From contig CAISBR010000073.1 in assembly GCA_903883645.1 (NCBI GenBank), forward strand, positions 1 to 51,043: a stretch of 51,043 nucleotides of DNA, written 5' to 3'. The number at the start of each line of letters is the position of its first letter. The stretch's first letter is position 1. This DNA is from an uncultured Myxococcales bacterium. GTDB taxonomy: Bacteria > Myxococcota_A > UBA9042. Made by a program: the position numbers and the translations under genes. This document shows, piece by piece, positions 1 to 8,786 of this stretch. Below the pieces are notes generated by a model, which saw nothing but the letters and a program-made list of their open reading frames with translations, ran no database searches and was not told the origin of the DNA.

Positions 1-86
1 CCCCTTGCCCCTTGCCCCGCTGCCGATGCCGCGCCGACCAGAAACTCGCAGGCTGCCAGGGCGGTTGCGCAACCCCAGGAGCCGCC

Positions 87-593
87 ATGAAGTCCCTTTT
101 TTGCACCCGCCAAGCCGTCCTCGTCGCCACCTGCCTGTTGCTCGCGGCGTGCAGCGACGACCTTGCCGTGACCGGGACGAGCAACTGGGCCGCGGACCTA
201 CAAGGCGTCGGGGACGGCCAGGGCCTAGCGGATGCAAAGGATGCCGACCCAAACAAAGACGCGGCGCCAGGCAGTTCGAATGACGACTTCGGCCCCGGCG
301 ACTTGTGCAGCGACGGCAGCGCGTGCACCAAGGGCGACGCGTGCAGCGGCCGCAGCCGGACGGCCCGTTTCAGGTCGCGCGCAGTTCAAGAAAGCGAGCG
401 CGGTCGCTTACGTGCCGCGCCTCTCCACCAAGGCATTCGCACCAACCCGAGCATGGCCGAAGCCATCGATGCGACCCCAGTCGGCGGCGCGCTGCCGCAT
501 ACGCTGACGGGCGAGCCGCTGAAAATCACCAGCTGGGTCGAGCACTTTATCGTTATGCCGCCGGGGAGCCAGCTGCGAAGGCCCAAGCTGTAG
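87..593 (+). pseudogene. Truncated dickerin-type lipoprotein
   Basis: The ATG at 87 has AGGAG at 77-81. It opens a signal peptide ending in a lipobox (LLLAAC), then an Asp/Gly-rich linker, then a single Cys-repeat unit (CSDGSACTKGDAC, around 305-343). That unit is the type found dozens of times in the large lipoprotein at 3124-8601, and 25 nt starting at 305 are identical to 6241-6265. After about 350 the frame turns into Arg-rich sequence with no Cys pattern, and it stops at 593. I read it as the front of a longer dickerin lipoprotein whose repeat region was lost by deletion or frameshift. A short functional lipoprotein of 168 residues cannot be excluded. The window edge does not cut it. Confidence 0.55.
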
Positions 594-680
594 CGCGGCG
601 CGGTGCGAAATCGGAGCGGCCGGCTGCAAGAGCGTTGCATTCACCGCCGCAGCGCTGCACACTCGCCCAGGGGGAGCAAC

Positions 681-2390
681 ATGGCCAAACGAACCGTGAT
701 TACCGCCGAAAGTCGCGTCGCACTCGTAGGCGGCGTGGCCATTTCAGCGGGGACCGATACTGCCGCGGAGGCAGGTCCGCGCGCTGAGCCGGTGCGGGTG
801 CTGTCGGGCCGCCTGGGCAAGCTGGCCGTGCACGGCGCCGAGGCCGGGCTGGTCGATGTGCTGAAGACCCGCCCGACCGTGCAAGAGCTGTTGCTGGCGG
901 CGCAGGCGCAGGGGGTCGGCGCACTGCAGACGCTGAGCCTGGTGCGCACACTGCACAGCGGGGGCTGGCTGGCAGATGGCAAGAAACCTGCGCAAGCTCA
1001 GGCTCTTTGGCGGGGTCCGCTGCTGGTGCTGCTGGTGACGTGGGTGGTGGCGGCGGGCCTGCTGCTGCCGCTGACCCCGGCGGGCGCGGTGGTGGCGCTG
1101 ACCCAGGCGGCGGGGCTGGCGGCGGGGCTGACGGTGCTGTGGGCGACGGCGCCATGGCTGTCGAAACCCGGAGAATGGCTAGCTTTGCGCCTGCTGGGGG
1201 TGCATCAGGCGCGCGCCCGCTCGTGGGCTTGGATGCGGCGGCGACTGTGGCAAAGTGCGGTGCGGCGGCGGGCCCTCGATCCGGTCGAGCGCGGCTACAT
1301 CGCGCTAGGCACCTGGAATATCGCGCACTTGCTTGCCGTGGTGCTGTTTTGTGGGGCGTTGATTGGCGGTCGCGCCCAGGCCTGGGCGTACGGGCCAGGG
1401 GTGGCGACGGCGTGGCTGGCACCGGCCTTGGCGCGCCTGATTTTGCTGGGTTTGCTGAGTATGCTCGCCATGCTGCCGGCGCTGGTGCTGGCCTGGATGG
1501 GCGCGACCAGCCTGGGGCAGTGGCTGCCGCGGCGGGCCACACCACCCTTGCGCAGTAGCCCGGTCGACGCGGCGACGGCGCAGCGCTTGGCGGCCGAGCT
1601 GGCGTTGTTGCCGATTTTTGCCAGTATCGATGCCGCATGGTTGGCCGAGCTGGCCGCGGCTGCAGTATGCGAGGACCACGGCGACGGCGCTGCGGTGCTG
1701 CGGCAGGGCGAGCCCGGCGACCGCCTGTGCTGGCTGGCAGCGGGTACGGTGCGCGTACAGGTCGAAGACGAGGCCGGGCTGACCTACGATGTGGCCACTC
1801 TGGGGCCCGGCGCATTGTTTGGCGAAACGGCGCTGCTCGAAGCGGTCCCGCGCACCGCCACGGTGCTGGCCGACGGCCCTGTGCAAGTGGTAACCCTGGC
1901 GCGCGAGGCCTTTGCCCGCCTGATTGCCAGCCAGGTGGCCTCGGCCAGCGAAGTGCGCGAACACATTCGCACTGCCGCGGCGTTGCGCAGCCATCCGCTG
2001 TTTCAAGCGCTAGATGCCGCGGGGCTGCGCGGGCTGCTGACAGCGGCCGAGGTGCTGCGCCTTGGCGAGGGCCACGATGTGGTGACGCAAGGCGAGGCTG
2101 GCGAGCACCTGTACGTGCTGCGCGAAGGGGCGGTGCGGGTGCAGCGCAGCTCGCCGCGCGGGCCGCGCAACCTGGCCAGCTTGCAAGCGGGCGACTGGTT
2201 CGGCGAGCTGGCCCTGCTGGGCACCGCCACGCGCACAGCGAGTGTAACCACCACGATGCCCAGCGTGCTGGTGCGCCTGCATCGCGACGCCGTGGATGCC
2301 GCCTTGGTGCGCGACGTAACCGGGGCGCTGCTGCTGCTTGAGGCCGCCGCCGAACGCCTAGATCGCCTAAAGGCTGGGGAGGTTGCATGA
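681..2390 (+). CDS. Membrane protein with tandem cyclic-nucleotide-binding domains (degenerate M50-like core)
   Basis: The product has 569 residues. The start at 681 has GGGGAG just upstream; longer in-frame starts lack a ribosome site. Residues about 30-100 look like a small helical/winged domain of the PqqD type. Hydrophobic segments lie around 111-155 and 214-275. Two cyclic-nucleotide-binding domains follow, at about 308-416 and 437-537. Each carries the phosphate-binding-cassette signature (FGETALL at 380 and FGELALL at 507, both followed by RTA). Such domains at the end of an integral membrane core occur in M50-peptidase-like proteins of Myxococcota. I see no HExxH zinc motif in the membrane part, so proteolysis is doubtful and a sensory or export-accessory role is more likely. 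It overlaps the next gene by 4 bp (ATGA), so the two are probably translationally coupled. Confidence 0.75.
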   Translation: MAKRTVITAESRVALVGGVAISAGTDTAAEAGPRAEPVRVLSGRLGKLAVHGAEAGLVDVLKTRPTVQELLLAAQAQGVGALQTLSLVRTLHSGGWLADGKKPAQAQALWRGPLLVLLVTWVVAAGLLLPLTPAGAVVALTQAAGLAAGLTVLWATAPWLSKPGEWLALRLLGVHQARARSWAWMRRRLWQSAVRRRALDPVERGYIALGTWNIAHLLAVVLFCGALIGGRAQAWAYGPGVATAWLAPALARLILLGLLSMLAMLPALVLAWMGATSLGQWLPRRATPPLRSSPVDAATAQRLAAELALLPIFASIDAAWLAELAAAAVCEDHGDGAAVLRQGEPGDRLCWLAAGTVRVQVEDEAGLTYDVATLGPGALFGETALLEAVPRTATVLADGPVQVVTLAREAFARLIASQVASASEVREHIRTAAALRSHPLFQALDAAGLRGLLTAAEVLRLGEGHDVVTQGEAGEHLYVLREGAVRVQRSSPRGPRNLASLQAGDWFGELALLGTATRTASVTTTMPSVLVRLHRDAVDAALVRDVTGALLLLEAAAERLDRLKAGEVA

Positions 2391-2836
2391 CACCGGCCCG
2401 CCTTGTACCCCTCTTGCTGCTGAGCGCCGGTGGCCTGGCCGCGGCACGCCATGGCCCCGCCGTGGTGCAACGGGCGACCGACGCCGCAAAAGTCGCGCTA
2501 ACTCGTTACGAATTGGCGCAGCTGGCCAAGGCCTACCAGCTCGAGCGTGCGGTGGGGAGCCAGCCGCCGCGGCCCGAAAATCAAAGCGGTTTCTTGGTTT
2601 GGGCCAGCGAGACGCTGCACGCCAGCGGCCGCGACACGAGCCGCGACCTGTGGCAGCAGCCCTGGCGCTTTGACCGCGACGGCCGCAACGTGGTGTTTCG
2701 CAGCGCCGGGCCGAACTTGAGCTGGGATCACTGTGCCGACGGCGCCCCCCAAGCAGAGGTATCGACCGACGACACTGGCGACGCCGAGGCACCTGCGCGC
2801 GACGACGACCTGTGCGACGTGGTGGCGCCGGAGTAG
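2387..2836 (+). CDS. Secreted protein with a GspG-like C-terminal domain, no pilin N-terminus
   Basis: This 149-residue protein starts inside the stop of the upstream cyclic-nucleotide-domain gene (ATGA overlap). It has a short signal peptide (residues 1-20, cleavage after AAA). The C-terminal half contains a DLWQQPWRF segment, a SAGPN turn and an Asp-rich DDDLCD end. In type II secretion major pseudopilin GspG the same order (DPWGxPY, YSxGPD, a calcium-binding acidic loop) forms the globular head. The hydrophobic N-methylated pilin helix is absent, so it cannot assemble as a pilin in the usual way. Function is unknown. The coupling suggests it works with the upstream membrane protein. The GspG resemblance is from motif order only and is moderate. 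Confidence 0.6.
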   Translation: MTPARLVPLLLLSAGGLAAARHGPAVVQRATDAAKVALTRYELAQLAKAYQLERAVGSQPPRPENQSGFLVWASETLHASGRDTSRDLWQQPWRFDRDGRNVVFRSAGPNLSWDHCADGAPQAEVSTDDTGDAEAPARDDDLCDVVAPE

Positions 2837-3123
2837 GCCTGAGGCGCGCTGAAGCCACGGCAGTTGCGGCGCAAGGGCAGTTGCGGAGTTTTTAAGAGCA
2901 ATTGCGGCCTCTTTGGTGGCCATCTTGGCGGTCAGCCGCGGTTGTAGGCCCAGGTGATGCCGCGCAATGCCTGTCGCAGCGCCCGAACGTTCAACACCCC
3001 TTCGCGGGCAGCAAGTTGCAGAGTGGGCGCTTGCGTGCGCCGCCCAACCCGTGCAGACTCGCGCATACCCCCCGTTTGTACGTCCATTTGATAAGCGCTT
3101 GTTCTCTGCGCTACAGGTTTGCA
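2837..3123 (+). other. Intergenic region with three AGTTGCGG-like direct repeats
   Basis: No gene is seen in these 287 bases. The first 70 bases contain the motif CAGTTGCGG twice (near 2858 and 2878) and CAATTGCGG once (near 2900). The right part is the leader of the large lipoprotein at 3124. Confidence 0.4.
3031..3059 (+). promoter_or_regulatory. Weak promoter candidate, TTGCGT-N17-CAGACT
   Basis: A -35 box TTGCGT at 3031-3036 and a -10-like CAGACT at 3054-3059 with a 17-bp spacer lie 64 bp before the ATG of the dickerin lipoprotein. The -10 box lacks the leading TA seen in most other candidates in this window. Confidence 0.3.
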
Positions 3124-6100
3124 ATGCCCTCGTTCTGTTTGCCTTTGTCGTTGCAGCTGCGGTCGCGTCCGCTCGCTGGTGCCGTGGCGCTGTTGGTTCT
3201 GCTCGCAATGGCGCCAGCCTGCAGCGATACGGGTACCGCAACCTCGAGTGCAAATGCCGACGGGCTGGGCGCCGGCACATCGGACTTGGGTCTAGGCCAA
3301 GACGGCGAACCGTCGGGCCAGGACGCGGCGGTCGAAGCGACCGTGTTCGACCTGCTGGGCTCCGACAGCAAAAGCTGCCCTGGCGGCGCGGGCTGCGGGT
3401 GCAAAGACAACAGCGAATGCGACACCTTACTATGCATCGAGACGCCCACCGGCAAAGAATGTGCGCAGAACTGCACGACCTCGTGCCCCGCCGACTACAA
3501 GTGCGCGCCGCTTCCCGGGGCCGGCGGCGACATCACCAACTACTGCGTGCCGATGTGGGGCAAGCTGTGCAACCCGTGCTCGACCTCGCAAGCGTGCAGC
3601 GCGCTTGGGCAAAGCGGCGCGGCGTGCGTGGTGCATGGCAGCGCGGGCGCCTTTTGCGGAGTGGAGTGCACCGGTAACGACAGCTGCCCCACTGGCTATC
3701 AGTGCAAAGAATTCAGCACGGTCGAAGGCACCAAGGCCAAGCAGTGCGCCCCGCAGGGCGACGGCAAAGATGGCCCGAACAAAGAGGTGGGCGCTTGCGG
3801 CTGCTCGCCCGCCGCCGTAGGCCTAGGCCTGTCGACCAGCTGCATGGCGGCAACCCAAGATGGCAACGGCACTATCGGCGGCTGCCCCGGCACGCGGACC
3901 TGCACGGCCAGCGGCCTGAGCGCGTGCACAGCCCCCGACGCCTCGCCCGAGGTCTGCGACGGCCTAGACAACGACTGCAACGGCAAGACCGACGAAGGCA
4001 GCTGCGACGACGGCAATGCCTGCACGCAAGACGACTGTGCACCCGGCGCCGACAAGAAAATCACCTGTCAACACAGCGCGATCGCCTCGAGTTGCGACGC
4101 CGACAAAAGCGTCTGTACCGAAAACGATACCTGCGAAGCGGGCGTATGCGTGGCCGGCAAGGCCAAGCTGTGCGACGACGGCAACCCCTGCACCGCCGAC
4201 AAGTGCGACCCCGTGCAGGGCTGCGTGCAACAAAGCGACGATGGCGCGCCGTGCAGCGACGATAATCCGTGCACGATCGGCGACTTGTGCCAAAACGGCG
4301 GCTGTCTGGCCGGCATAACCAAGACCTGCAGCAGCGTCGACGCGTGCCAATCGGCCAAGTGCAATCAAGCCGACGGCAAGTGCGTGTTTACCGACAAGCA
4401 AGACGGCCTGCCGTGCGACGACAGCACCCTGTGCACCAGCGCCGACAACTGCGCAAGTGGCGCGTGCAAGGGCACTTTGATCGCCTGCGACGACGGCAAT
4501 CCGTGCACAACCGACAGCTGCGACCTGGCCAAGGGCTGCACCTCGACCGACTTTGTGGGCGGCTGCAGCGACGGCAACGGCTGCACCGAGGGCGACGCCT
4601 GCAAAGCCAGCGCGTGCCTGCCCGGCTCGGCCAAAAGCTGCGACGACGGCGACGGCTGCACGCTCGATACCTGCAACAAGATCAACGGCGAATGTGGCCA
4701 TGCGGCGATCGTGGGCTGCGGCGGCAACTGCAACACGGGCGCCGACTGCAACGACAGCAACCCGTGCACCGACGACACCTGCGCGGGCGGCAAGTGCCAG
4801 GTCGCGCCCAACAGCCAAGCCTGCGACGACAAAGAGCTGTGCACCCAAAACGACCTATGCGCCGGCGGTGTGTGCGCGGGCAGCCAGCTGGGCTGCGACG
4901 ACAAGAACCCATGCACCATCGACACTTGTGACCCAACAGCCGGCTGTGCCCACCAGCCCAGCAGCCTGGGTTGCGAAGACGGCAACGCCTGCACCGTGGG
5001 CGACGTGTGCGCGGGCGGCGCGTGCAAGCCGGGCCCTGGCGCCACCTGCGACGACGGCAACGTCTGCACCAGCGATGCCTGCGACCCCAAAACCGGCGTG
5101 TGCGCCTCGACCAACAACACCGCGCCGTGCAACGACAATAACGCGTGCACGGTGGGCGACATGTGCGCGGTAGGCCTCTGCCAGGCGGGCACGCCCACGC
5201 TCTGCGACGACGGCAAGCCGTGCACCGACGACAAGTGCGACCCGGCGACAGGCTCGTGCGTGGTCAGCAACAACACGCTGGTCTGCACCGACAACAACGC
5301 GTGCACCACGGGCGATGTGTGCAGCGGCGGCGCTTGCAAGTCGGGCACGGCCAAGGTCTGTAACGACAATAACGCTTGCACCAGCGACAGTTGCAACACG
5401 AGCACGGGCGCCTGCGTCAACACACCGATTGTGGGCTGCGGCGGCAACTGCCTAAAGGCCGCCGATTGCGACGACAAAAACCCCTGCACCACCGATGCGT
5501 GCACCGCCGGCAAGTGCGCCAACACCGCCAACAGCAGCGTGTGCGAAGACGGCAATTTGTGCACTTTGGGCGACGTATGCGCCGCGGGCGCCTGCAAGCC
5601 CGGCACCGCCAAGCTCTGCAACGACGCCAATCCATGCACCGACGACAGCTGCATTGCGAGCACCGGCCTATGCTCCGCCGCCAACAATACTTTGGCCTGC
5701 AGCGACAACGACGCGTGCACCCAGGGCGATGTGTGCGCGGTGGGCGTGTGCAAACCGGGCGTGCCGCTGGCCTGCGACGACAAAAACGCCTGCAACGGCC
5801 TTGAGGTGTGCAAATTGGGCGCATGCGTGGCCGGCACCGCCGTGGTCTGCGACGACAAGAACCCGTGCACCGACGACAGCTGCGACAGCGCGACCGGCAA
5901 GTGCCTGACCGCCAACAACACGGCGGCGTGCACCGACAGCAACGCCTGCACCACGGGCGATATTTGCGCCGCGGGCGCGTGCAAGCCCGGCGTGGCCCTA
6001 ACCTGCAACGACAACAACCCTTGCACCACCGACGCTTGCGACCCCTTGAGCGCCAAGTGCAGCAACACCGCCAACACCGCCGCGTGCACCGACAACACGG

Positions 6101-8601
6101 CCTGCACCGTGGGCGACATCTGCGCCGCCGGCGTGTGCAAGCCGGGCACGCTGACGGTCTGCAACGACAACAACCAATGTACCACCGACAGTTGCGACGC
6201 CACCACCGGCAAGTGCGTGTACACCAACACCACGCTGGCCTGCAGCGACGGCAGCGCGTGCACCACCGGCGACAAGTGCGACGGCGCGGGCAAGTGCGTG
6301 CCGGGCGTGGCGACCGTGTGTAAGGCGATTCAGTGCAATACCGCAGCGTGCAACACCACTTCGGGCCTATGCGAGACCAAGCCGGTGACGGTCGGCACCG
6401 CGTGCGACGACTTGCAGACCTGCACCGTGGGCGACAAGTGCGACGGCGCCGGCAAGTGCGCCAGCGGCCCATGGGACAACACCTGCGGCTGCCAGACCGA
6501 CGCCGCGTGCGACGACAAAAACCCATGCACCACCGACAAGTGCGTGGCCACCAAGTGCACCTTTACCCAGCTGAGCGCTGGCACCGTCTGCGACGACGGC
6601 AACGCGTGCACCACCGCAAGTACCTGCGATGCCAAGGCTGTCTGCACGGGCACGGCCACCTACGACTGCACCCCGGCCAAGGGGTCGTGCAACAGCGGGT
6701 TGTGCATCGACCAGGGCGGATTCGCGGCGTGCAAGCTGATTCCCCTTACGGCGGGCACGACTTGCAGCGATGGCCTGTACTGCACCACGACGGACACCTG
6801 CGACGGCGCCGGCAAGTGCATCGGCGGCCCCTCGCCCCTGTGCGGCAAGCCCGCGCAATGCTACACCTCGCAGTGCACCGAGGCCGCGATGGGCTGTGCC
6901 ACGGCGGCCATGGTCAACGGCACCGCCTGCAACGACGGCGCGCTGTGCACCGGCAGCGACGTCTGCACCGCGGGTGTGTGCAAGGGCACGCTTTTGGCAA
7001 GCTGTACCCCGGTTTTGACGAGCTTTAGCCCCGCCACGCCATCGACCAGCACTGCGACGGCCGGCGTCGGTACGGCCACCGCGGGGACCAATGTGTACCT
7101 GTACCCCACTAGCAACTGCACCGGCAAGCCGCTGAACCCCACACCCACGGCCGCCTTGCCCGCATTCAGCATCGCCTTTACGGCCAATACCCAGATGTGC
7201 ACTGCGATCTCGGCGCAGGCGGTCGACTCGGTGGGTACGGTGTCGGCGTGCTCGAATTCGCTGACTTTTGACCACTACACCTGCAGCCAATGCACCTGCC
7301 CCGCCAGCGACTGGATCCGCGAATTTGGCACCATTAAGGCCGACGGTGGCAGCGATGTGGCCGCCGATGCCGCCGGCAACTTCTACGTAGTGGGCAGCAC
7401 CCTGGGCGCGTACCCGGGCTTTGCCAATGCGGGCTTGCACGACGGCTTTGTCGCCAAGCTGGATGCGAACGGCAACCGCCTGTGGGTCAAGCAGTTTGGC
7501 ACCGCGGCCGAAGACACCGCCGGCGGCGTGTACATCGACCCGACCGGCAACATCTGGGTCACAGGCAGCAGCGCGGGCGATATCGACGGCGCCGGCCCCG
7601 GCCCCACACCACCCAGCGGCGACAGCGACGCCTTTGTGGCCAAGTACGATGCCAATGGCAACCGCGTCTCGATAGCCGTCTTTGGCACGGCCACTCGCAC
7701 CGAAACGCCGGCCGACGTGACCTACGACACCGTGGGCGCGCGCCTTGTCGTGCTGATCTCGAGCCAGAACGTGACGGGCGGCGGCTTGAGCCCGCAGGTC
7801 ATCGGCGTCAACACCACCACCAATGCCGTTAGCAAAATCTGGGAATTCTTAGATAATACCCAGAACAAGAACCCCAGCGGCCTCGCGGTCGACAGCGCCG
7901 GCGCCATCTACGTGGCCGGGCGCTCGCAGTGGGCGATCGGCGGCGCGCTGACCACCACCGGCGCCGACAACGGCGGCATGTATGTGTACAAAGTCTCGGC
8001 CGCAGGCGCGACGGTGTGGCTGCAGCACTGGGGCAGCTTGGCGTTCGACTTGGCGGGCGGCCTCGCGGTCGACAACGCGGGCGCGGTGTACGCAACGGGC
8101 TTGGCCCAGGGCGTGGCCATCGGCACGGCAGCGGGCACGGTCTACGCGGGCTCAAACGGCACAGACTGGGGCTTTGGCGGCGATGTCGTGGTAGCAGCGT
8201 TTAACACCACCACGGGCGCCGCTACCTGGGTGACCCAAGTTGGCACTGCGGGCGGCGATTTTGGCACAGGCATCGAGTATGTATCGGGCAAGGGCGGCGG
8301 CCTGTACGTCACCGGCCACACCACCGGCAACTGGGACACGGGCGCTGCGACGTCGAAGTTTGGCGGCATGGACGCGCATGTGATCAAGCTGAATGTCGCC
8401 GGCATAGTCGCGTACAAGCACAACTTTGGCACGGCGGCGGACGACGCGAGCGGCAAGCCCAGCCACACCGCGACGGCACTGCTGATCCCCGGCACTGCGG
8501 GCGCCGATTTTGTGGGCCAGAGCGCCGATTCCTGCAATTTCCAGGGCACGCAAGACGTGTTTGTCGCCAAATTCTGCGCCGCCGGCCTGGGCGTGCCGTA
8601 G
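3124..8601 (+). CDS. Giant surface lipoprotein: dickerin repeat array plus SBBP beta-propeller
   Basis: The ATG at 3124 gives 1825 residues with a lipobox Cys at 33 (AMAPAC), then an Asp/Gly-rich linker. Residues about 75-230 are Cys-rich EGF-like sequence. A MopE-type motif (CDGLDNDCNGKTDEG) sits near 277. From about 294 to 1289 there are 32 copies of a Cys repeat, C-x-D-x-N-x-C-T, alternating between a form ending TxDxCD and a form ending xGDxC. This matches the Dictyostelium repeat family (dickerin). Residues about 1298-1390 look like an Ig-like domain. The end, about 1396-1820, has SBBP-type beta-propeller blades (DAAGNFYVVGST, VDSAGAIYVAG). The protein is probably lipid-anchored and exposed, with disulfide- or calcium-stabilised rods carrying a propeller. 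The ligand is unknown. Confidence 0.85.
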   Translation: MPSFCLPLSLQLRSRPLAGAVALLVLLAMAPACSDTGTATSSANADGLGAGTSDLGLGQDGEPSGQDAAVEATVFDLLGSDSKSCPGGAGCGCKDNSECDTLLCIETPTGKECAQNCTTSCPADYKCAPLPGAGGDITNYCVPMWGKLCNPCSTSQACSALGQSGAACVVHGSAGAFCGVECTGNDSCPTGYQCKEFSTVEGTKAKQCAPQGDGKDGPNKEVGACGCSPAAVGLGLSTSCMAATQDGNGTIGGCPGTRTCTASGLSACTAPDASPEVCDGLDNDCNGKTDEGSCDDGNACTQDDCAPGADKKITCQHSAIASSCDADKSVCTENDTCEAGVCVAGKAKLCDDGNPCTADKCDPVQGCVQQSDDGAPCSDDNPCTIGDLCQNGGCLAGITKTCSSVDACQSAKCNQADGKCVFTDKQDGLPCDDSTLCTSADNCASGACKGTLIACDDGNPCTTDSCDLAKGCTSTDFVGGCSDGNGCTEGDACKASACLPGSAKSCDDGDGCTLDTCNKINGECGHAAIVGCGGNCNTGADCNDSNPCTDDTCAGGKCQVAPNSQACDDKELCTQNDLCAGGVCAGSQLGCDDKNPCTIDTCDPTAGCAHQPSSLGCEDGNACTVGDVCAGGACKPGPGATCDDGNVCTSDACDPKTGVCASTNNTAPCNDNNACTVGDMCAVGLCQAGTPTLCDDGKPCTDDKCDPATGSCVVSNNTLVCTDNNACTTGDVCSGGACKSGTAKVCNDNNACTSDSCNTSTGACVNTPIVGCGGNCLKAADCDDKNPCTTDACTAGKCANTANSSVCEDGNLCTLGDVCAAGACKPGTAKLCNDANPCTDDSCIASTGLCSAANNTLACSDNDACTQGDVCAVGVCKPGVPLACDDKNACNGLEVCKLGACVAGTAVVCDDKNPCTDDSCDSATGKCLTANNTAACTDSNACTTGDICAAGACKPGVALTCNDNNPCTTDACDPLSAKCSNTANTAACTDNTACTVGDICAAGVCKPGTLTVCNDNNQCTTDSCDATTGKCVYTNTTLACSDGSACTTGDKCDGAGKCVPGVATVCKAIQCNTAACNTTSGLCETKPVTVGTACDDLQTCTVGDKCDGAGKCASGPWDNTCGCQTDAACDDKNPCTTDKCVATKCTFTQLSAGTVCDDGNACTTASTCDAKAVCTGTATYDCTPAKGSCNSGLCIDQGGFAACKLIPLTAGTTCSDGLYCTTTDTCDGAGKCIGGPSPLCGKPAQCYTSQCTEAAMGCATAAMVNGTACNDGALCTGSDVCTAGVCKGTLLASCTPVLTSFSPATPSTSTATAGVGTATAGTNVYLYPTSNCTGKPLNPTPTAALPAFSIAFTANTQMCTAISAQAVDSVGTVSACSNSLTFDHYTCSQCTCPASDWIREFGTIKADGGSDVAADAAGNFYVVGSTLGAYPGFANAGLHDGFVAKLDANGNRLWVKQFGTAAEDTAGGVYIDPTGNIWVTGSSAGDIDGAGPGPTPPSGDSDAFVAKYDANGNRVSIAVFGTATRTETPADVTYDTVGARLVVLISSQNVTGGGLSPQVIGVNTTTNAVSKIWEFLDNTQNKNPSGLAVDSAGAIYVAGRSQWAIGGALTTTGADNGGMYVYKVSAAGATVWLQHWGSLAFDLAGGLAVDNAGAVYATGLAQGVAIGTAAGTVYAGSNGTDWGFGGDVVVAAFNTTTGAATWVTQVGTAGGDFGTGIEYVSGKGGGLYVTGHTTGNWDTGAATSKFGGMDAHVIKLNVAGIVAYKHNFGTAADDASGKPSHTATALLIPGTAGADFVGQSADSCNFQGTQDVFVAKFCAAGLGVP
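4003..6990 (+). repeat. Array of 32 dickerin-type Cys repeats (coding)
   Basis: The array encodes alternating A units (C.D..PCT.D.CD, then a GC..... NN turn) and B units (C.DN.ACT.GD.C..G.CK.G). Two to three A/B pairs end in a GCGGNC insert. DNA identity between neighbouring units is high, with recurring blocks such as GCGACGACAAGAACCC, so recombination between units is likely. Confidence 0.8.
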
Positions 8602-8713
8602 GGGCCTCGCATTGTGACAGCGCCGCCCAGACGGGGTCGCTGGCGGTCAGTGGGACAAGGTTGATACGACCATCGCGGCGCATGGCGATACGGCCGCAGC
8701 CGCTCGCTCCCAC

Positions 8714-8742
8714 TTGCCCGCCGCGCCAGCACGCGCTACAAC
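8714..8742 (+). promoter_or_regulatory. Promoter candidate, TTGCCC-N17-TACAAC
   Basis: A -35 box at 8714-8719 and a -10 box at 8737-8742 are separated by 17 bp and lie 45 bp before the ATG of the FG-GAP lipoprotein at 8787. It matches the spacing of the other promoter candidates in this window. Confidence 0.45.
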
Positions 8743-8786
8743 CCTGGCGGCGGCCTGCGCTTATCGGTCGCGCTCGGACGCACACC

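Noticed and set aside
700..2388. Long open frame on the minus strand across the cyclic-nucleotide gene
   Set aside because: It is Pro/Arg/Ala-rich shadow coding with no start signals; the plus-strand domains are clear.
4365..6293. 642-codon minus-strand frame inside the dickerin array
   Set aside because: It is a complement of the repeats and has no domain or ribosome site.
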